A stretch of 64,000 bases of DNA from Nocardioides sp. InS609-2 (GCF_023208195.1 NZ_CP060034.1:1674001-1738000), one strand, 5' to 3'. Shown: positions 53,499 to 62,619, numbered from the stretch's first letter. Numbers and translations are program-made. The notes: generated by a model not told the origin, from the sequence alone.

Positions 53499-54637
53499 CC
53501 CGCGCTGTCTTCGACGCCGAGCACGAGTCGTTCCGCGACACGGTCGGCACGTTCCTAGACAAGGAGATCGTGCCCCACCACGAGCAGTGGGAGGCCGACG
53601 GCGTCGTCTCCCGCGAGGCCTGGACCAAGGCTGGCGCACGGGGCCTGCTGGGGCTCCAGCTCGACGAGAAGTACGGCGGCGGCGGCACGCCCGACTTCCG
53701 CTACAACGCGGTGATCGGCGAGGAGATGACCCGACGCGGTGTGTACGGCGCGGCGTACCCGCTCCTCAACGACATGATCGTGCCCTACTTCGTCGCGAGC
53801 GCGAACGACGAGCAGAAGGAGCGGTGGTACCCCGGACTCTGCTCCGGCGAGCTGATCGCGGCCATCGCCATGAGTGAGCCGGGCGCCGGCTCCGACCTGC
53901 AGGGCATCCGTACGTCGGCGGTCGACGCCGGTGACCACTACGTTCTGAACGGCTCGAAGACCTTCATCTCCAACGGCATCCTCGCCGACCTCGTCATCGT
54001 GGTCGCCCGCACCGATCCCGAGGCCGGCTATCAGGGCATCTCGCTGCTCGTCGTCGAGCGCGGCATGGAAGGCTTCGAGCGCGGCCGCAACCTCGACAAG
54101 ATCGGCCAGCACGCCCAGGACACCGCCGAGCTCTTCTTCGACAACGTGCGCGTGCCGAAGGAGAACCTGCTGGGCAAGGAGGGCGAGGGCTTCGTCTACC
54201 TGATGACCAACCTGTCGCAGGAACGCCTCTCCATCGCCGTCTCCGCAGCCGCCGCGTGCGAGTTCGTCTTCGACGAGTCTCTGACCTACGCCAAGCAGCG
54301 CAACGCGTTCGGCAAGCCGATCGGGTCGTTCCAGCACAACCGTTTCGTGCTGGCGGAGATGGCCACCGAGGCCCACATCGCCCGCGTCTTCGTCGACGAC
54401 TGCCTCGCCCTGCACGCCAAGGGCGAGCTCGACGCCAAGACCGCGTCGATGGCGAAGTGGTGGACCACCGAGCTGCAGAAGAAGCTCGTCGACCAGGGCG
54501 TGCAGCTGCACGGCGGCTACGGCTACATGATGGAGTACCCCATCGCCCGCGCCTACGTGAACAGCCGCGTCCAGACGATCTACGGAGGCACGACCGAGAT
54601 CCAGAAGGAGATCATCGGTCGAAGCCTCGGTATCTGA
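53495..54637 (+). CDS. Acyl-CoA dehydrogenase
   Basis: 380 residues, normal length. The FAD/substrate blocks A-I-A-M-S-E-P-G-A-G-S-D-L-Q-G and G-S-K-T-F-I-S-N-G are present, along with the central R-N-A-F-G-K-P-I-G-S-F-Q-H-N. Near the C-terminus are Q-L-H-G-G-Y-G-Y-M-M-E-Y-P and the catalytic-base region I-Y-G-G-T-T-E-I-Q-K-E, with Glu in the usual place. It removes hydrogen from the alpha-beta position of an acyl-CoA. Chain specificity cannot be judged. Confidence 0.95.
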   Translation: MTRAVFDAEHESFRDTVGTFLDKEIVPHHEQWEADGVVSREAWTKAGARGLLGLQLDEKYGGGGTPDFRYNAVIGEEMTRRGVYGAAYPLLNDMIVPYFVASANDEQKERWYPGLCSGELIAAIAMSEPGAGSDLQGIRTSAVDAGDHYVLNGSKTFISNGILADLVIVVARTDPEAGYQGISLLVVERGMEGFERGRNLDKIGQHAQDTAELFFDNVRVPKENLLGKEGEGFVYLMTNLSQERLSIAVSAAAACEFVFDESLTYAKQRNAFGKPIGSFQHNRFVLAEMATEAHIARVFVDDCLALHAKGELDAKTASMAKWWTTELQKKLVDQGVQLHGGYGYMMEYPIARAYVNSRVQTIYGGTTEIQKEIIGRSLGI

Positions 54638-54666
54638 ACTGGCCCGCCTTCGCTAGCGTGCACGCC

Positions 54667-55596
54667 GTGACCACCCGGCTGATCGAGCACTTCGACGTCC
54701 AGGCGCACCGCGGGGGCAGCGGGCTGACGTCCGAGAACACCCTCGCGGCGTTCGGCGCCGCACTCGCTCTCGGCGTCTCCACACTCGAGTGCGACGTACA
54801 CGTGAGCAGTGACGACGTGCTCGTCGTCTCGCACGATCGCGAGATCGTGTCCGGCCCGCACACCGGGCAGCTCATCCACCAGCTCACCCACGACGAGCTG
54901 CACACGGTCGACGTGGCGGGCCTGCGCGCCAGCGACTTCCCCGACCGGCCGGTGGCCACGGGGCTGCTTATGCCGACGTTCGCCGACGTGCTCGCGCTGC
55001 TCGACGAGCGCGCCGCGGTGGAGGTCGGGCTCAACGTCGAGATCAAGTACGACGCGTCCGCGCCCGAAGCCGGGGCTCCCCGCGACGTCTTCGTGGAGCT
55101 GCTCGTCGGCGCCCTGCGCGAGGCCGGGCTGATGGAGCGTGCGTCGATCCAGAGCTTCGACTGGGGCGCGCTGAAGACTGTGCGTCAGGCCGACCCGGAG
55201 ATGCGGCTCAACCTGCTGTTCAACCCGAAGTACCTCAAGGGCGTCGGGACCGAGCCGTCGCCCTGGCTGGACGACGTGCGGCTGGCCGACTTCGGCGACG
55301 ACCCGCTCACGACCGCGGCGGAGCTGGGGTTCAACGCCGTCTCCCCCATCCACGGCAGCCCCTACGCCTCCGGCATCGGCGACCCCGCCTACCGTCCGCT
55401 GGTCACCCGCGAGCTCGTCGACCACGCGCACGATCTCGGGCTCAGGGTCGTGCCGTACGTCGTCGACGACGCCGCCACGATGGGCCACTTCGTCGACCTC
55501 GGGGTGGACGGCCTGATCACGGACTACCCCGACCGGCTGCGCGACGTACTCGCGGAGCGGGGTGAGGCGCTGCCCACCGCCTATCCGCCTGGGTGA
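54667..55596 (+). CDS. Glycerophosphodiester phosphodiesterase family protein (third in window)
   Basis: 309 residues, no signal peptide. V-Q-A-H-R-G-G-S-G-L-T-S-E-N-T, L-E-C-D-V-H-V-S-S-D-D and V-S-H-D-R-E-I give the GDPD metal and catalytic residues. The C-terminal D-G-L-I-T-D-Y-P-D is present. It is more distant from the tandem pair at 43.7-45.9 kb than those two are from each other. The GTG has TAGCGT at 54654-54659, seven bases away, so it probably has its own leaderless transcript. Confidence 0.9.
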   Translation: MTTRLIEHFDVQAHRGGSGLTSENTLAAFGAALALGVSTLECDVHVSSDDVLVVSHDREIVSGPHTGQLIHQLTHDELHTVDVAGLRASDFPDRPVATGLLMPTFADVLALLDERAAVEVGLNVEIKYDASAPEAGAPRDVFVELLVGALREAGLMERASIQSFDWGALKTVRQADPEMRLNLLFNPKYLKGVGTEPSPWLDDVRLADFGDDPLTTAAELGFNAVSPIHGSPYASGIGDPAYRPLVTRELVDHAHDLGLRVVPYVVDDAATMGHFVDLGVDGLITDYPDRLRDVLAERGEALPTAYPPG

Positions 55597-55660
55597 CAGC
55601 TGCGCGATACACGGGAAATCCCTGATGCGCGATGTCGGTGGTCTCTGGTGGACTACCTCC

Positions 55661-57805
55661 ATGCATCGTCAAATTGCCGGCCGACTCACCGGCCCCGTCA
55701 CCAAGTGGATCGTCGTCGTCTTCTGGATAGTCACCGTGGTTGCCTCCTCGGTCTTCGCTGCCAAGCTCGCCGGCGAGCAGAACAACGAGGCCTCCTCCTG
55801 GCTGCCCTCGAGCGCCGAGTCGACCCGCGCCCTCGAGAAGCTGTCCGCGTTCCAGGACCAGAACGCCATCCCCACCCTCGTCGTCTACGACAAGTCCTCT
55901 GGCCTCACCGATGCGGATCTCGCCGCCATCGAGGAGCAGGCGACCGAGTTCGCCGGCCTGAAGGGCGTCGAGAAGCCCGTCGAGGGGCGGATGCCGCCCG
56001 TGCTCAGCCCGCAGTCGGCCGAGCAGTTCGGCATGGCCGGCGTGTCCGCCGACGGTCAGCTGGCCCAGACCCAGGTCGTCTTCAACTTCGGCGCCAACGG
56101 TTGGAAATCCTTGCCCGACGCCGCTGACGACCTGCGCGGCATCGCCGACATCGAGGGTGCCGACGTCTACATCGCGGGCATGGGCGGGCAGGCGGCCGAC
56201 TCCGCCGAGGCCTTCGGCGGGATCGACACGACACTGCTTTTCTCGACCCTCGGCGTCGTGATCATGATCCTGCTGTTCACCTACCGCAGCCCGATCCTGT
56301 GGGTGCTCCCGATCTTCTGTGCAGGCGTGGCGCTCTTCGCCTCCCAGGCGTTGATCTACTTCCTCGCCAAGTACGCCGACCTGACGGTCAACGGGCAGAG
56401 CTACGCCATCTTGACGATCCTGGTCATCGGCGCCGGCACCGACTACGCCCTGTTGCTGGTGGCGCGCTACCGCGAGGAGCTGCGCCGTCACGAGGACCGG
56501 CACGAGGCGATGGCCTTCGCGCTGCATCGCGCGGCGCCGGCGATCTTCGCCAGCGCCGCCACCGTGGTCCTCGGGATGCTGTGCCTGCTGCTGGCCGAGA
56601 TGAACTCGACGGCTGGCCTCGGCCCGGTCGCCGCGATCGGCATCGCCGTCACGTTCCTGGTGATGGTGACCCTGCTGCCGGCCCTCCTGGTGGTCTGCGG
56701 CCGCTGGGTCTTCTGGCCCAAGCGCCCCGCCTTCGGCTCCCCCGAGCCGACCCAGTCGGGCTTCTGGGCGAAGGTCGGCCGCCGGATCGCGGTCCGGCCC
56801 CGTGCCGTCTGGGTCGTCACCACCGCCCTGCTGGCCATTGCCTGCCTCGGCCTGTTCCGGCTCGACGCGGGTGGCCTGTCGACCGAGGATTCCTACACCA
56901 AGGAGTTCCAGTCGATCACCGGTCAGAAGGCTCTGGTCGAGCATGGTCTCGTCGACACGTCCAACACCGTCCAGGTCGTCGCCAACGCCGACCAGGCCGA
57001 CGCCGTACGCGACTCGATGTCGGGCATCGACGGGCTCGAGGAGCCCAGCGAGCCGGTCATCGCAGGTGATATCGCCTTCGTCCAGGCGGTGATCGACGCC
57101 GACGTGTCCTCACCCAAGGCGTTCGACGTGGTCAACGCCGTGCGGACCGCCGCGCACGCGGTCGACGGGGCCGACGCGCTGGTCGGCGGCGGTTCGGCGT
57201 TCTACCTCGACACCAAGGAGGCGGCGAGCAGGGACAACATCGTGATCATCCCGGCCATCCTGATCCTGGTGTTCCTGATCCTGGTGATGCTGCTGCGGGC
57301 GCTGCTGGCGCCGCTGATCCTGACGGCCACGGTGGTGCTCTCGTTCGGGGCAGCCATGGGCATCTCGGCGGTGCTCTTCGAGTACGTCCTGGGCTTCGCC
57401 GGGTCCGACCCCTCGTTCCCCCTGTTCGCCTTCGTCTTCCTGGTCGCGCTGGGCATCGACTACAACATCTTCCTGATGACCCGGGTGCGCGAGGAGACGC
57501 AGGCTCGTGGCACCCGCACGGGCGCGCTGGTGGCGCTGACGTCGACAGGTGGCGTGATCACGTCGGCCGGCCTGGTCCTCGCGGGCACGTTCCTCGTGCT
57601 CGGCACCATCCCGGTGGTGTTTCTCGCCGAGCTCGGCCTGGCGGTCGCTCTCGGCGTCATCTTGGACACCATGATCGTGCGATCGGTGCTGGTCACCGCG
57701 CTCAACCTCGACCTGGGCCCGAAGATCTGGTGGCCGAGCAAGCTCGACCAGGACGACAAGCCGGCGGCGGTCGACGACCCGGAGGCGCTCGAGATCGTGC
57801 ACTGA
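55661..57805 (+). CDS. MMPL-family transporter (RND-type)
   Basis: About 714 residues. Two MMPL halves, each with one helix, a periplasmic-type domain and five helices. The first half has L-T-I-L-V-I-G-A-G-T-D-Y-A-L-L-L-V-A-R-Y-R-E-E-L and the second V-A-L-G-I-D-Y-N-I-F-L-M-T-R-V-R-E-E, the proton-relay Asp-Tyr motifs. MMPL proteins move lipids or other hydrophobic molecules. ATG 55661 is chosen as the family-like start (H-R-Q-I-A-G-R-L); ATG 55625 is possible. The stop is eight bases from the convergent small membrane gene. Confidence 0.93.
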   Translation: MHRQIAGRLTGPVTKWIVVVFWIVTVVASSVFAAKLAGEQNNEASSWLPSSAESTRALEKLSAFQDQNAIPTLVVYDKSSGLTDADLAAIEEQATEFAGLKGVEKPVEGRMPPVLSPQSAEQFGMAGVSADGQLAQTQVVFNFGANGWKSLPDAADDLRGIADIEGADVYIAGMGGQAADSAEAFGGIDTTLLFSTLGVVIMILLFTYRSPILWVLPIFCAGVALFASQALIYFLAKYADLTVNGQSYAILTILVIGAGTDYALLLVARYREELRRHEDRHEAMAFALHRAAPAIFASAATVVLGMLCLLLAEMNSTAGLGPVAAIGIAVTFLVMVTLLPALLVVCGRWVFWPKRPAFGSPEPTQSGFWAKVGRRIAVRPRAVWVVTTALLAIACLGLFRLDAGGLSTEDSYTKEFQSITGQKALVEHGLVDTSNTVQVVANADQADAVRDSMSGIDGLEEPSEPVIAGDIAFVQAVIDADVSSPKAFDVVNAVRTAAHAVDGADALVGGGSAFYLDTKEAASRDNIVIIPAILILVFLILVMLLRALLAPLILTATVVLSFGAAMGISAVLFEYVLGFAGSDPSFPLFAFVFLVALGIDYNIFLMTRVREETQARGTRTGALVALTSTGGVITSAGLVLAGTFLVLGTIPVVFLAELGLAVALGVILDTMIVRSVLVTALNLDLGPKIWWPSKLDQDDKPAAVDDPEALEIVH

Positions 57806-57813
57806 GCGGGCGG

Positions 57814-58008
57814 CTACTGCTGCTCGCGCACTCCGGCCCTGCTCTGCTCACGACGGTTCGACCGTACGACGAGGAACGCGCTCACCCCGACGACGAGCAG
57901 CAGCATCAGCACCGCGACGATGAAGACGATCTCCATCGGGTGCGGGAGGAGCGGGTTCAGCCGACCCTCCTCGTCCGCGAGCAGGCCGGCGGCGGTCAAC
58001 GTGGGCAT
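57814..58008 (-). CDS. Small single-pass membrane protein
   Basis: 64 residues with one helix (I-V-F-I-V-A-V-L-M-L-L-L-V-V-G-V-S-A-F-L-V-V) and a basic cytoplasmic-type tail (R-S-N-R-R-E-Q-S-R). Not recognised, though similar small proteins are common in actinobacteria. An internal ATG at 57936 would remove most of the N-terminal soluble part. Confidence 0.55.
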   Translation of the reverse strand: MPTLTAAGLLADEEGRLNPLLPHPMEIVFIVAVLMLLLVVGVSAFLVVRSNRREQSRAGVREQQ

Positions 58009-58021
58009 ACGGACAAGCGTA

Positions 58022-58058
58022 ATCCGCAGAACCCCGGCTCGCCCGGGGTTCTGCGGAT
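58022..58058 (-). terminator. Strong hairpin ending the sugar ABC operon
   Basis: 16-bp perfect arms ATCCGCAGAACCCCGG / CCGGGGTTCTGCGGAT with a five-base loop, 14 bases beyond the permease stop. One of the best terminators in the window. Confidence 0.85.
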
Positions 58059-58071
58059 CGCGGGGTCGGCG

Positions 58072-59337
58072 CTATCCGCGGCCGCTCGAGGAGCGGGCCC
58101 GTCGTGAGACCGAGTCGATGGCGACAGCGAGGAGCAGCACTCCTCCGGTCACCATGAAACGCACCGATGAGTCGACCCCGACCAGGTTGAGGCCGGACTG
58201 GATCGCCTGCAGCACGATGATGCCGAGCATCGCGGAGTACGCCGACCCGCGGCCGCCGAAGAGCGACGTACCGCCGATCACCGCGGCCGCGATGGCCTGC
58301 AGGTTGGTGTCGTTGGTGCCGCTGGCCTGCGAGACCGAGGTCTGGAGACCCGCGGCAAGCAGACCACCCAGGGCAGCGAGCGTCGAGCACAGGGCGAACA
58401 CCGAGAAGTAGATCCGGTCGACCTTGATGCCCGAGCGTCGTGCCGCTTCCTCGTTGCCACCCACTGCATACACGTGCCGTCCCCATCGGCTGCGCCGCAG
58501 CACGAGGTCCATGATCACCACGAGCACCGCGAAGAAGACCCAGAGATAGGTCCAGCCACGGTCGATGTTGACGTAGTAGGTCAAGAACCCGAGCCCGACG
58601 ACGAACGCCCCCGCCTTGATGCCGACCGTCGTCAACGACGACGCGCTGAGCCCGGCGGAGGTGCGTTGCCGGATCACCAGGAGCTGCGAGAGCACGTAGA
58701 CCGCGGCGATGGCAACCACCAGGACGTACGACATCGTGTGGCCGACGAACTCGAACCGGGTGAACTGGACCAGGAACGAGTCGGACGGCAGGTTGCGCGT
58801 GCCGTTGTCGCCGAGCACGTAGAGCAGCGCGCCCTGGAACCCGAGCAGGCCGGCGAGCGAGAAGACGAACGATGGCACGCCGAGCTTGACGTACAGCACG
58901 GCGTACAACGCACCGATCGCGACGCCGACCAGGATGCCAGCGATGAGCGCGACGATCATCGACTGCCCCTTGTCGATGAGGGTGACGGCCATGACGGCCG
59001 ACGCGAACCCGCTCACCGATCCGACCGACAGGTCGATCTCGCCCAGCAGCAGCACGAGCACGATCCCGAGCGCGATGATGCCGATCGGGGCAGCGAACTG
59101 CGTGATCGAAACGACGCTGCGCGACGAGAGGAACCGCGGCTCTGCGCTGTAGAACCCGATGCAGATGATCAGCAGGCCGACCACGACAGGCAGGCTGCCG
59201 AGCTCACCCGACCGCAGTCGGTTCCACATGAAGTGCCCGTAACCCGAGAGGCCCTGCGCGGTGACCAGCCGCTCGTCGGCCAGGTCGGCCGCGACGGTCG
59301 ATGCGGCTGTCTCGGTGCTCGGATCCGCGCCACTCAT
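58072..59337 (-). CDS. CUT2-family sugar ABC transporter permease (XylH/RbsC-like)
   Basis: 421 residues with 10 or more helices. The conserved loop G-E-I-D-L-S-V-G-S-V-S-G-F is the CUT2 permease marker. W-G-R-H-V-Y-A-V-G-G-N-E-E-A-A-R-R-S-G-I is the coupling-helix region and I-A-A-A-V-I-G-G-T-S-L-F-G-G-R-G-S is the third signature. Longer than RbsC, as in XylH. Last gene of the operon; it overlaps the ATPase gene by four bases. Confidence 0.93.
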   Translation of the reverse strand: MSGADPSTETAASTVAADLADERLVTAQGLSGYGHFMWNRLRSGELGSLPVVVGLLIICIGFYSAEPRFLSSRSVVSITQFAAPIGIIALGIVLVLLLGEIDLSVGSVSGFASAVMAVTLIDKGQSMIVALIAGILVGVAIGALYAVLYVKLGVPSFVFSLAGLLGFQGALLYVLGDNGTRNLPSDSFLVQFTRFEFVGHTMSYVLVVAIAAVYVLSQLLVIRQRTSAGLSASSLTTVGIKAGAFVVGLGFLTYYVNIDRGWTYLWVFFAVLVVIMDLVLRRSRWGRHVYAVGGNEEAARRSGIKVDRIYFSVFALCSTLAALGGLLAAGLQTSVSQASGTNDTNLQAIAAAVIGGTSLFGGRGSAYSAMLGIIVLQAIQSGLNLVGVDSSVRFMVTGGVLLLAVAIDSVSRRARSSSGRG

Positions 59338-60155
59338 GCCGGGTCCCCTTCGCTCGGTGCCTCACCCGCACGCCGGCTGGCGCGACTGGCGACGACGTTG
59401 TCGGAGGCGCCGGTGATGGCGGCCACCAGCTCTTCGGTGGTGGCGTCCTCGACCTGGAACTCCGCCGCGTTCTTGCCGAGACGGAGTACGACGATGCGGT
59501 CGGCCACGGCCTGCACGTCAGCCATGTTGTGGCTGATCAGGATGACGCCGAGGCCAGTCTCACGGAGCCGCTCGATGAGGTTGAGGACCTCCGCCGTCTG
59601 GGCCACGCCCAGGGCGGCGGTCGGCTCGTCGAGCATGACCACCTTCGGACTGCCGACCAGACTGCGCGCGATGGCGACGGTCTGCCGCTGGCCGCCCGAC
59701 AGGGAGGCGATCGGGATCCGCACCGACGGGATCTTGGCCGAGAGGGTGCGCAGCAACCGCCACGCCTCCTTCTCCATGGCGACCTCGTCGAGCATCGGCC
59801 CGAGTGCCTTCTCCTGCCCGAGGAACAGGTTGGCGACCACGTCGAGGTTGTCGCACAGGGCGAGGTCCTGGAAGACCGTGGCGATGCCGAGGGCCTGTGC
59901 CTCGGACGGACCACTCACGGCGATCTTGCGGCCGGCGAAGGTGATCTCCCCCTCGTCGGGGGTGTAGACCCCCGAGATCACCTTGACCAGCGTGGACTTG
60001 CCGGCGCCGTTGTCGCCGACGAGGGCGACGACCTCACCGGCGCGCACCCGCAGGTGCACGTCGGAGAGGGCCTGCACCGCGCCGAACCGCTTGGTGACGC
60101 CGGTCAGGGACAGAACTGCGTCCCCGACCGGCGCCTGCGTCGCTGTTTCGGACAT
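59334..60155 (-). CDS. CUT2 sugar ABC transporter ATP-binding protein, single domain
   Basis: 273 residues with one ATPase domain: Walker A G-D-N-G-A-G-K-S-T, signature L-S-G-G-Q-R-Q-T, Walker B V-V-M-L-D-E-P-T-A-A-L-G and switch H in I-S-H-N-M. Most CUT2 ATPases (RbsA, XylG) carry two domains and about 500 residues; this is the shorter FrcA-like form. ATG 60155 overlaps the binding-protein stop by one base (TGATG). Confidence 0.93.
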   Translation of the reverse strand: MSETATQAPVGDAVLSLTGVTKRFGAVQALSDVHLRVRAGEVVALVGDNGAGKSTLVKVISGVYTPDEGEITFAGRKIAVSGPSEAQALGIATVFQDLALCDNLDVVANLFLGQEKALGPMLDEVAMEKEAWRLLRTLSAKIPSVRIPIASLSGGQRQTVAIARSLVGSPKVVMLDEPTAALGVAQTAEVLNLIERLRETGLGVILISHNMADVQAVADRIVVLRLGKNAAEFQVEDATTEELVAAITGASDNVVASRASRRAGEAPSEGDPA

Positions 60156-61240
60156 CAGGAGAGGCCAGCCGCCGTACACGCGTCGGCGTACTCGTCGGTG
60201 CAGATGTCCGCAGCGGAGTAGAACTCGTCGGCCACGACGGTGTCAGCGACGTTGTCGGAGGTCACCACGATCGGGTCGAAGATGAACGACGGGACGCCCT
60301 CGTAGTCGGTGGTGTCGCCGACGTCCTCACTGTTGGCGAGCGCGACCGCGACCTCGGCGGCCTTCTCGGCCTCGATCGGGATCGGCTTGTAGATAGTCAT
60401 CGACTGCTCGCCGGCGATGATCCGCTGGATCGCGGCCAGCTCGGCGTCCTGACCTGTGATCGGGGGCAGCGCGTCGGCGGCGAACCCGCCACCGGTGAGC
60501 GCGGCAACCACGCCGCCGGCCTGGCCGTCGTTGGCGGCGTAGACCCCGTTGATCTGCTCGGGGTCGTACTTGCTGAGCATGTCAGTGACGAACTTCTGCG
60601 CGTTCTCGGGGCTCCAGTCGGGGTTGTCGTACTCCTCGAGGATCTCGACACCGCTGGCGTCGAGGACACTGTGCGCACCGGCCTTGAACTGCGCGGCGTT
60701 GGGGTCGTCGGGCGAGCCGTTGAGCATCAGGATGCCGCCCTTGTCACCCATCGCGTCGACGAGCGCCTGGGCCTGCATCTTGCCGACCGTCTCGTTGTCG
60801 AACGACATGTAGTAGTCGGCTTCCTTGATCAGCCGGTCGTAGGCGATCACCTCGGCGCCGGCGTCCTGCGCCGTCTGCACCATGCCGCCGGCGCCGGCAC
60901 CGTTGACTGGGTCGAGCACGAGCACCGAAGCACCCTCGGAGATGGCTGTGTCGACCTGCTGGGACTGCTTGGCCTCGTCCTGGTCGGCGTTGTAGTACAA
61001 GACGTCGCCACAGTCGCTGCACAGTTCCTTGACCTTGGCCTCGAACAGTGGCCGGTCGAAGGCCTCGTAGCGGGTGGTCTTCGACTCAGGAAGAAGGAGC
61101 GCGATGGTCTTGTCGCCGCCGCTGGCGGAGTCGCCACCGTCGCCGGACTGGTCGTCGTTGGCCCCGCAGGCCGAAAGGCCGGCGGCGCCGATGAACAGGG
61201 CAGCGCCGAAGGCTGCGTAGCGGTGCAGGGTGGTGGACAT
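60155..61240 (-). CDS. Sugar ABC transporter substrate-binding lipoprotein (XylF-like)
   Basis: 361 residues. Signal with lipobox L-S-A-C, then a Gly/Ser/Asp-rich linker. The mature protein has the periplasmic-binding type 1 fold (I-A-L-L-L-P-E-S-K-T-T-R-Y-E, A-S-V-L-V-L-D-P-V-N and V-I-A-Y-D-R-L-I). This opening is that of XylF and related xylose or aldose binders. The exact sugar is not known. First gene of the operon and downstream of the inverted-repeat operator. Confidence 0.93.
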   Translation of the reverse strand: MSTTLHRYAAFGAALFIGAAGLSACGANDDQSGDGGDSASGGDKTIALLLPESKTTRYEAFDRPLFEAKVKELCSDCGDVLYYNADQDEAKQSQQVDTAISEGASVLVLDPVNGAGAGGMVQTAQDAGAEVIAYDRLIKEADYYMSFDNETVGKMQAQALVDAMGDKGGILMLNGSPDDPNAAQFKAGAHSVLDASGVEILEEYDNPDWSPENAQKFVTDMLSKYDPEQINGVYAANDGQAGGVVAALTGGGFAADALPPITGQDAELAAIQRIIAGEQSMTIYKPIPIEAEKAAEVAVALANSEDVGDTTDYEGVPSFIFDPIVVTSDNVADTVVADEFYSAADICTDEYADACTAAGLS

Positions 61241-61314
61241 AAGGTCCCTCCTCGGTGAGCTGGGCTGATCGTCAAATCAGCCCCTGGTCTGGGAAGAGTG
61301 TGCTGAGTCACAGC

Positions 61315-61393
61315 CCTAGTCGTCAAGAGGTGAACGCAAACTCTTTCATTCTGGGTATTCACGAACTCTTGCGCCTTTCTCTTGACGACTAGG
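61315..61393. promoter_or_regulatory. Two-arm operator between the sugar ABC operon and the ROK regulator
   Basis: 15-bp perfect inverted arms CCTAGTCGTCAAGAG (61315-61329) and CTCTTGACGACTAGG (61379-61393), 49 bases between them. A further CGTCAA lies at 61270-61275 inside GCTGATCGTCAAATCAGC. The likely binder is the divergently encoded ROK protein, perhaps by looping. This is an inference. Confidence 0.55.
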
Positions 61394-61418
61394 TGCCACC
61401 TCGTCCACAGTGTCAGCC

Positions 61419-62603
61419 ATGTCTCAACGGGAGAGCGCGCCGGGCTCCACAGCCTCGCTCCGCACCGCCAACCAGCAGCGTGTCCTCGACGTGCTGCGGC
61501 GCGGCGTACCCGTTCCCGACGACGGTGTCGCGCTCGCTCCGGTCACCCAGGCCGACCTGGCCAGGCTCACCGGACTGGCCCCCGCCACGGTCTCCAACAT
61601 CGTCCGCGACCTGTCCGCGCACGGGCTCGTCGACACCGAGCCCGGCAGTGGCCGCAGGGGTACGACGGTCCAGCTGGCGCGCACCGCCGGGCTCGTGGCG
61701 GGCATCGACTTCGGTCACAGCCACATCGCGGTCGCCCTGGGCGACATGACCGGCGCGCTGATCGCCGACGAGCGTCGGCCCCTCGACGCCGGTCACGGGT
61801 ACGCCGACGGGCTCGACCTGGCGTCGACACTGCTGGCCGAGCTGCTGGCGGCCGCCGGCGCCGCGCCAACCGGCCTGCGCAGCATCACGATGGGCATCCC
61901 CGCACCGATCACCGACGGCGTGGTCCGGTCGTCCTCGATCCTGCCCGGCTGGGTCGGCGTACACGCGCAGGATGCGGCGCAGGAGCGGCTCGGGATGCCG
62001 GTGCACGTCGAGAACGACGCCAACCTGGGTGCTCTCGCCGAGCACCGCGTCGGAGTCGCGCGCGGCCACACGTGCTCGGTGTTCCTCAAGATCTCGTCGG
62101 GCGTCGGCGCCGGCATCATCATCAACGATTCGGTCTACCACGGCAGCCTCGGCGCTGCCGGCGAGGTCGGGCACCTCACGCTCGACGAGCAGGGCCCGAT
62201 GTGCAGGTGCGGCAGCCGCGGCTGTCTCGAGGCCTATGCATCGACCAGCGCGGTGATCGCGATGATGGCCGGGCAGCTGCCCGGTGCCACCCTCGACGAC
62301 ATCGTCGAGGCGGCCGAGGCCGGCAACGTCGCGGCGGTCCGCACCCTCGAGGACGCCGGGCTGCACCTGGGCTGGGGCCTCGCGAGCGTGGTCAACCTGC
62401 TCAACCCAGGCCTCGTCGTCGTCGGCGGCGACATGGCCCGGGCCGGCGAGTTCCTGCTGGAGCCGGCTCGCATCGGGCTCCGCCGTCACGCCCTCGACGC
62501 GGTGGCCGCCACCCCGGTGGTCGCCAGCCAGCTCGCCGAGCGAGCCTCGCTGACGGGCGCCGTACTCCTGGCAGCGGAGCGCACCGAGCTGCTCGCCAGC
62601 TGA
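61419..62603 (+). CDS. ROK-family transcriptional regulator (XylR/NagC-like)
   Basis: 394 residues. An N-terminal winged HTH (N-Q-Q-R-V-L-D-V-L-R-R-G and V-T-Q-A-D-L-A-R-L-T-G-L-A-P-A-T-V-S) precedes a ROK sugar-kinase-like domain. The latter has G-L-V-A-G-I-D-F-G-H-S-H, V-E-N-D-A-N-L-G-A-L-A-E and the zinc motif C-R-C-G-S-R-G-C-L-E-A-Y. It probably senses the sugar moved by the divergent ABC system and represses it. ATG 61419 is used; GTG 61410 lies in frame just upstream. Confidence 0.93.
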   Translation: MSQRESAPGSTASLRTANQQRVLDVLRRGVPVPDDGVALAPVTQADLARLTGLAPATVSNIVRDLSAHGLVDTEPGSGRRGTTVQLARTAGLVAGIDFGHSHIAVALGDMTGALIADERRPLDAGHGYADGLDLASTLLAELLAAAGAAPTGLRSITMGIPAPITDGVVRSSSILPGWVGVHAQDAAQERLGMPVHVENDANLGALAEHRVGVARGHTCSVFLKISSGVGAGIIINDSVYHGSLGAAGEVGHLTLDEQGPMCRCGSRGCLEAYASTSAVIAMMAGQLPGATLDDIVEAAEAGNVAAVRTLEDAGLHLGWGLASVVNLLNPGLVVVGGDMARAGEFLLEPARIGLRRHALDAVAATPVVASQLAERASLTGAVLLAAERTELLAS

Positions 62604-62619
62604 CCCATCGCCGGGATAC

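Noticed and set aside
50598..53639. Open frame of about 1013 residues antisense to the ABC exporter and oxidoreductase
   Set aside because: The plus-strand genes have clear motifs. This frame has the Arg/Gly/Asp/His-rich composition of a shadow.
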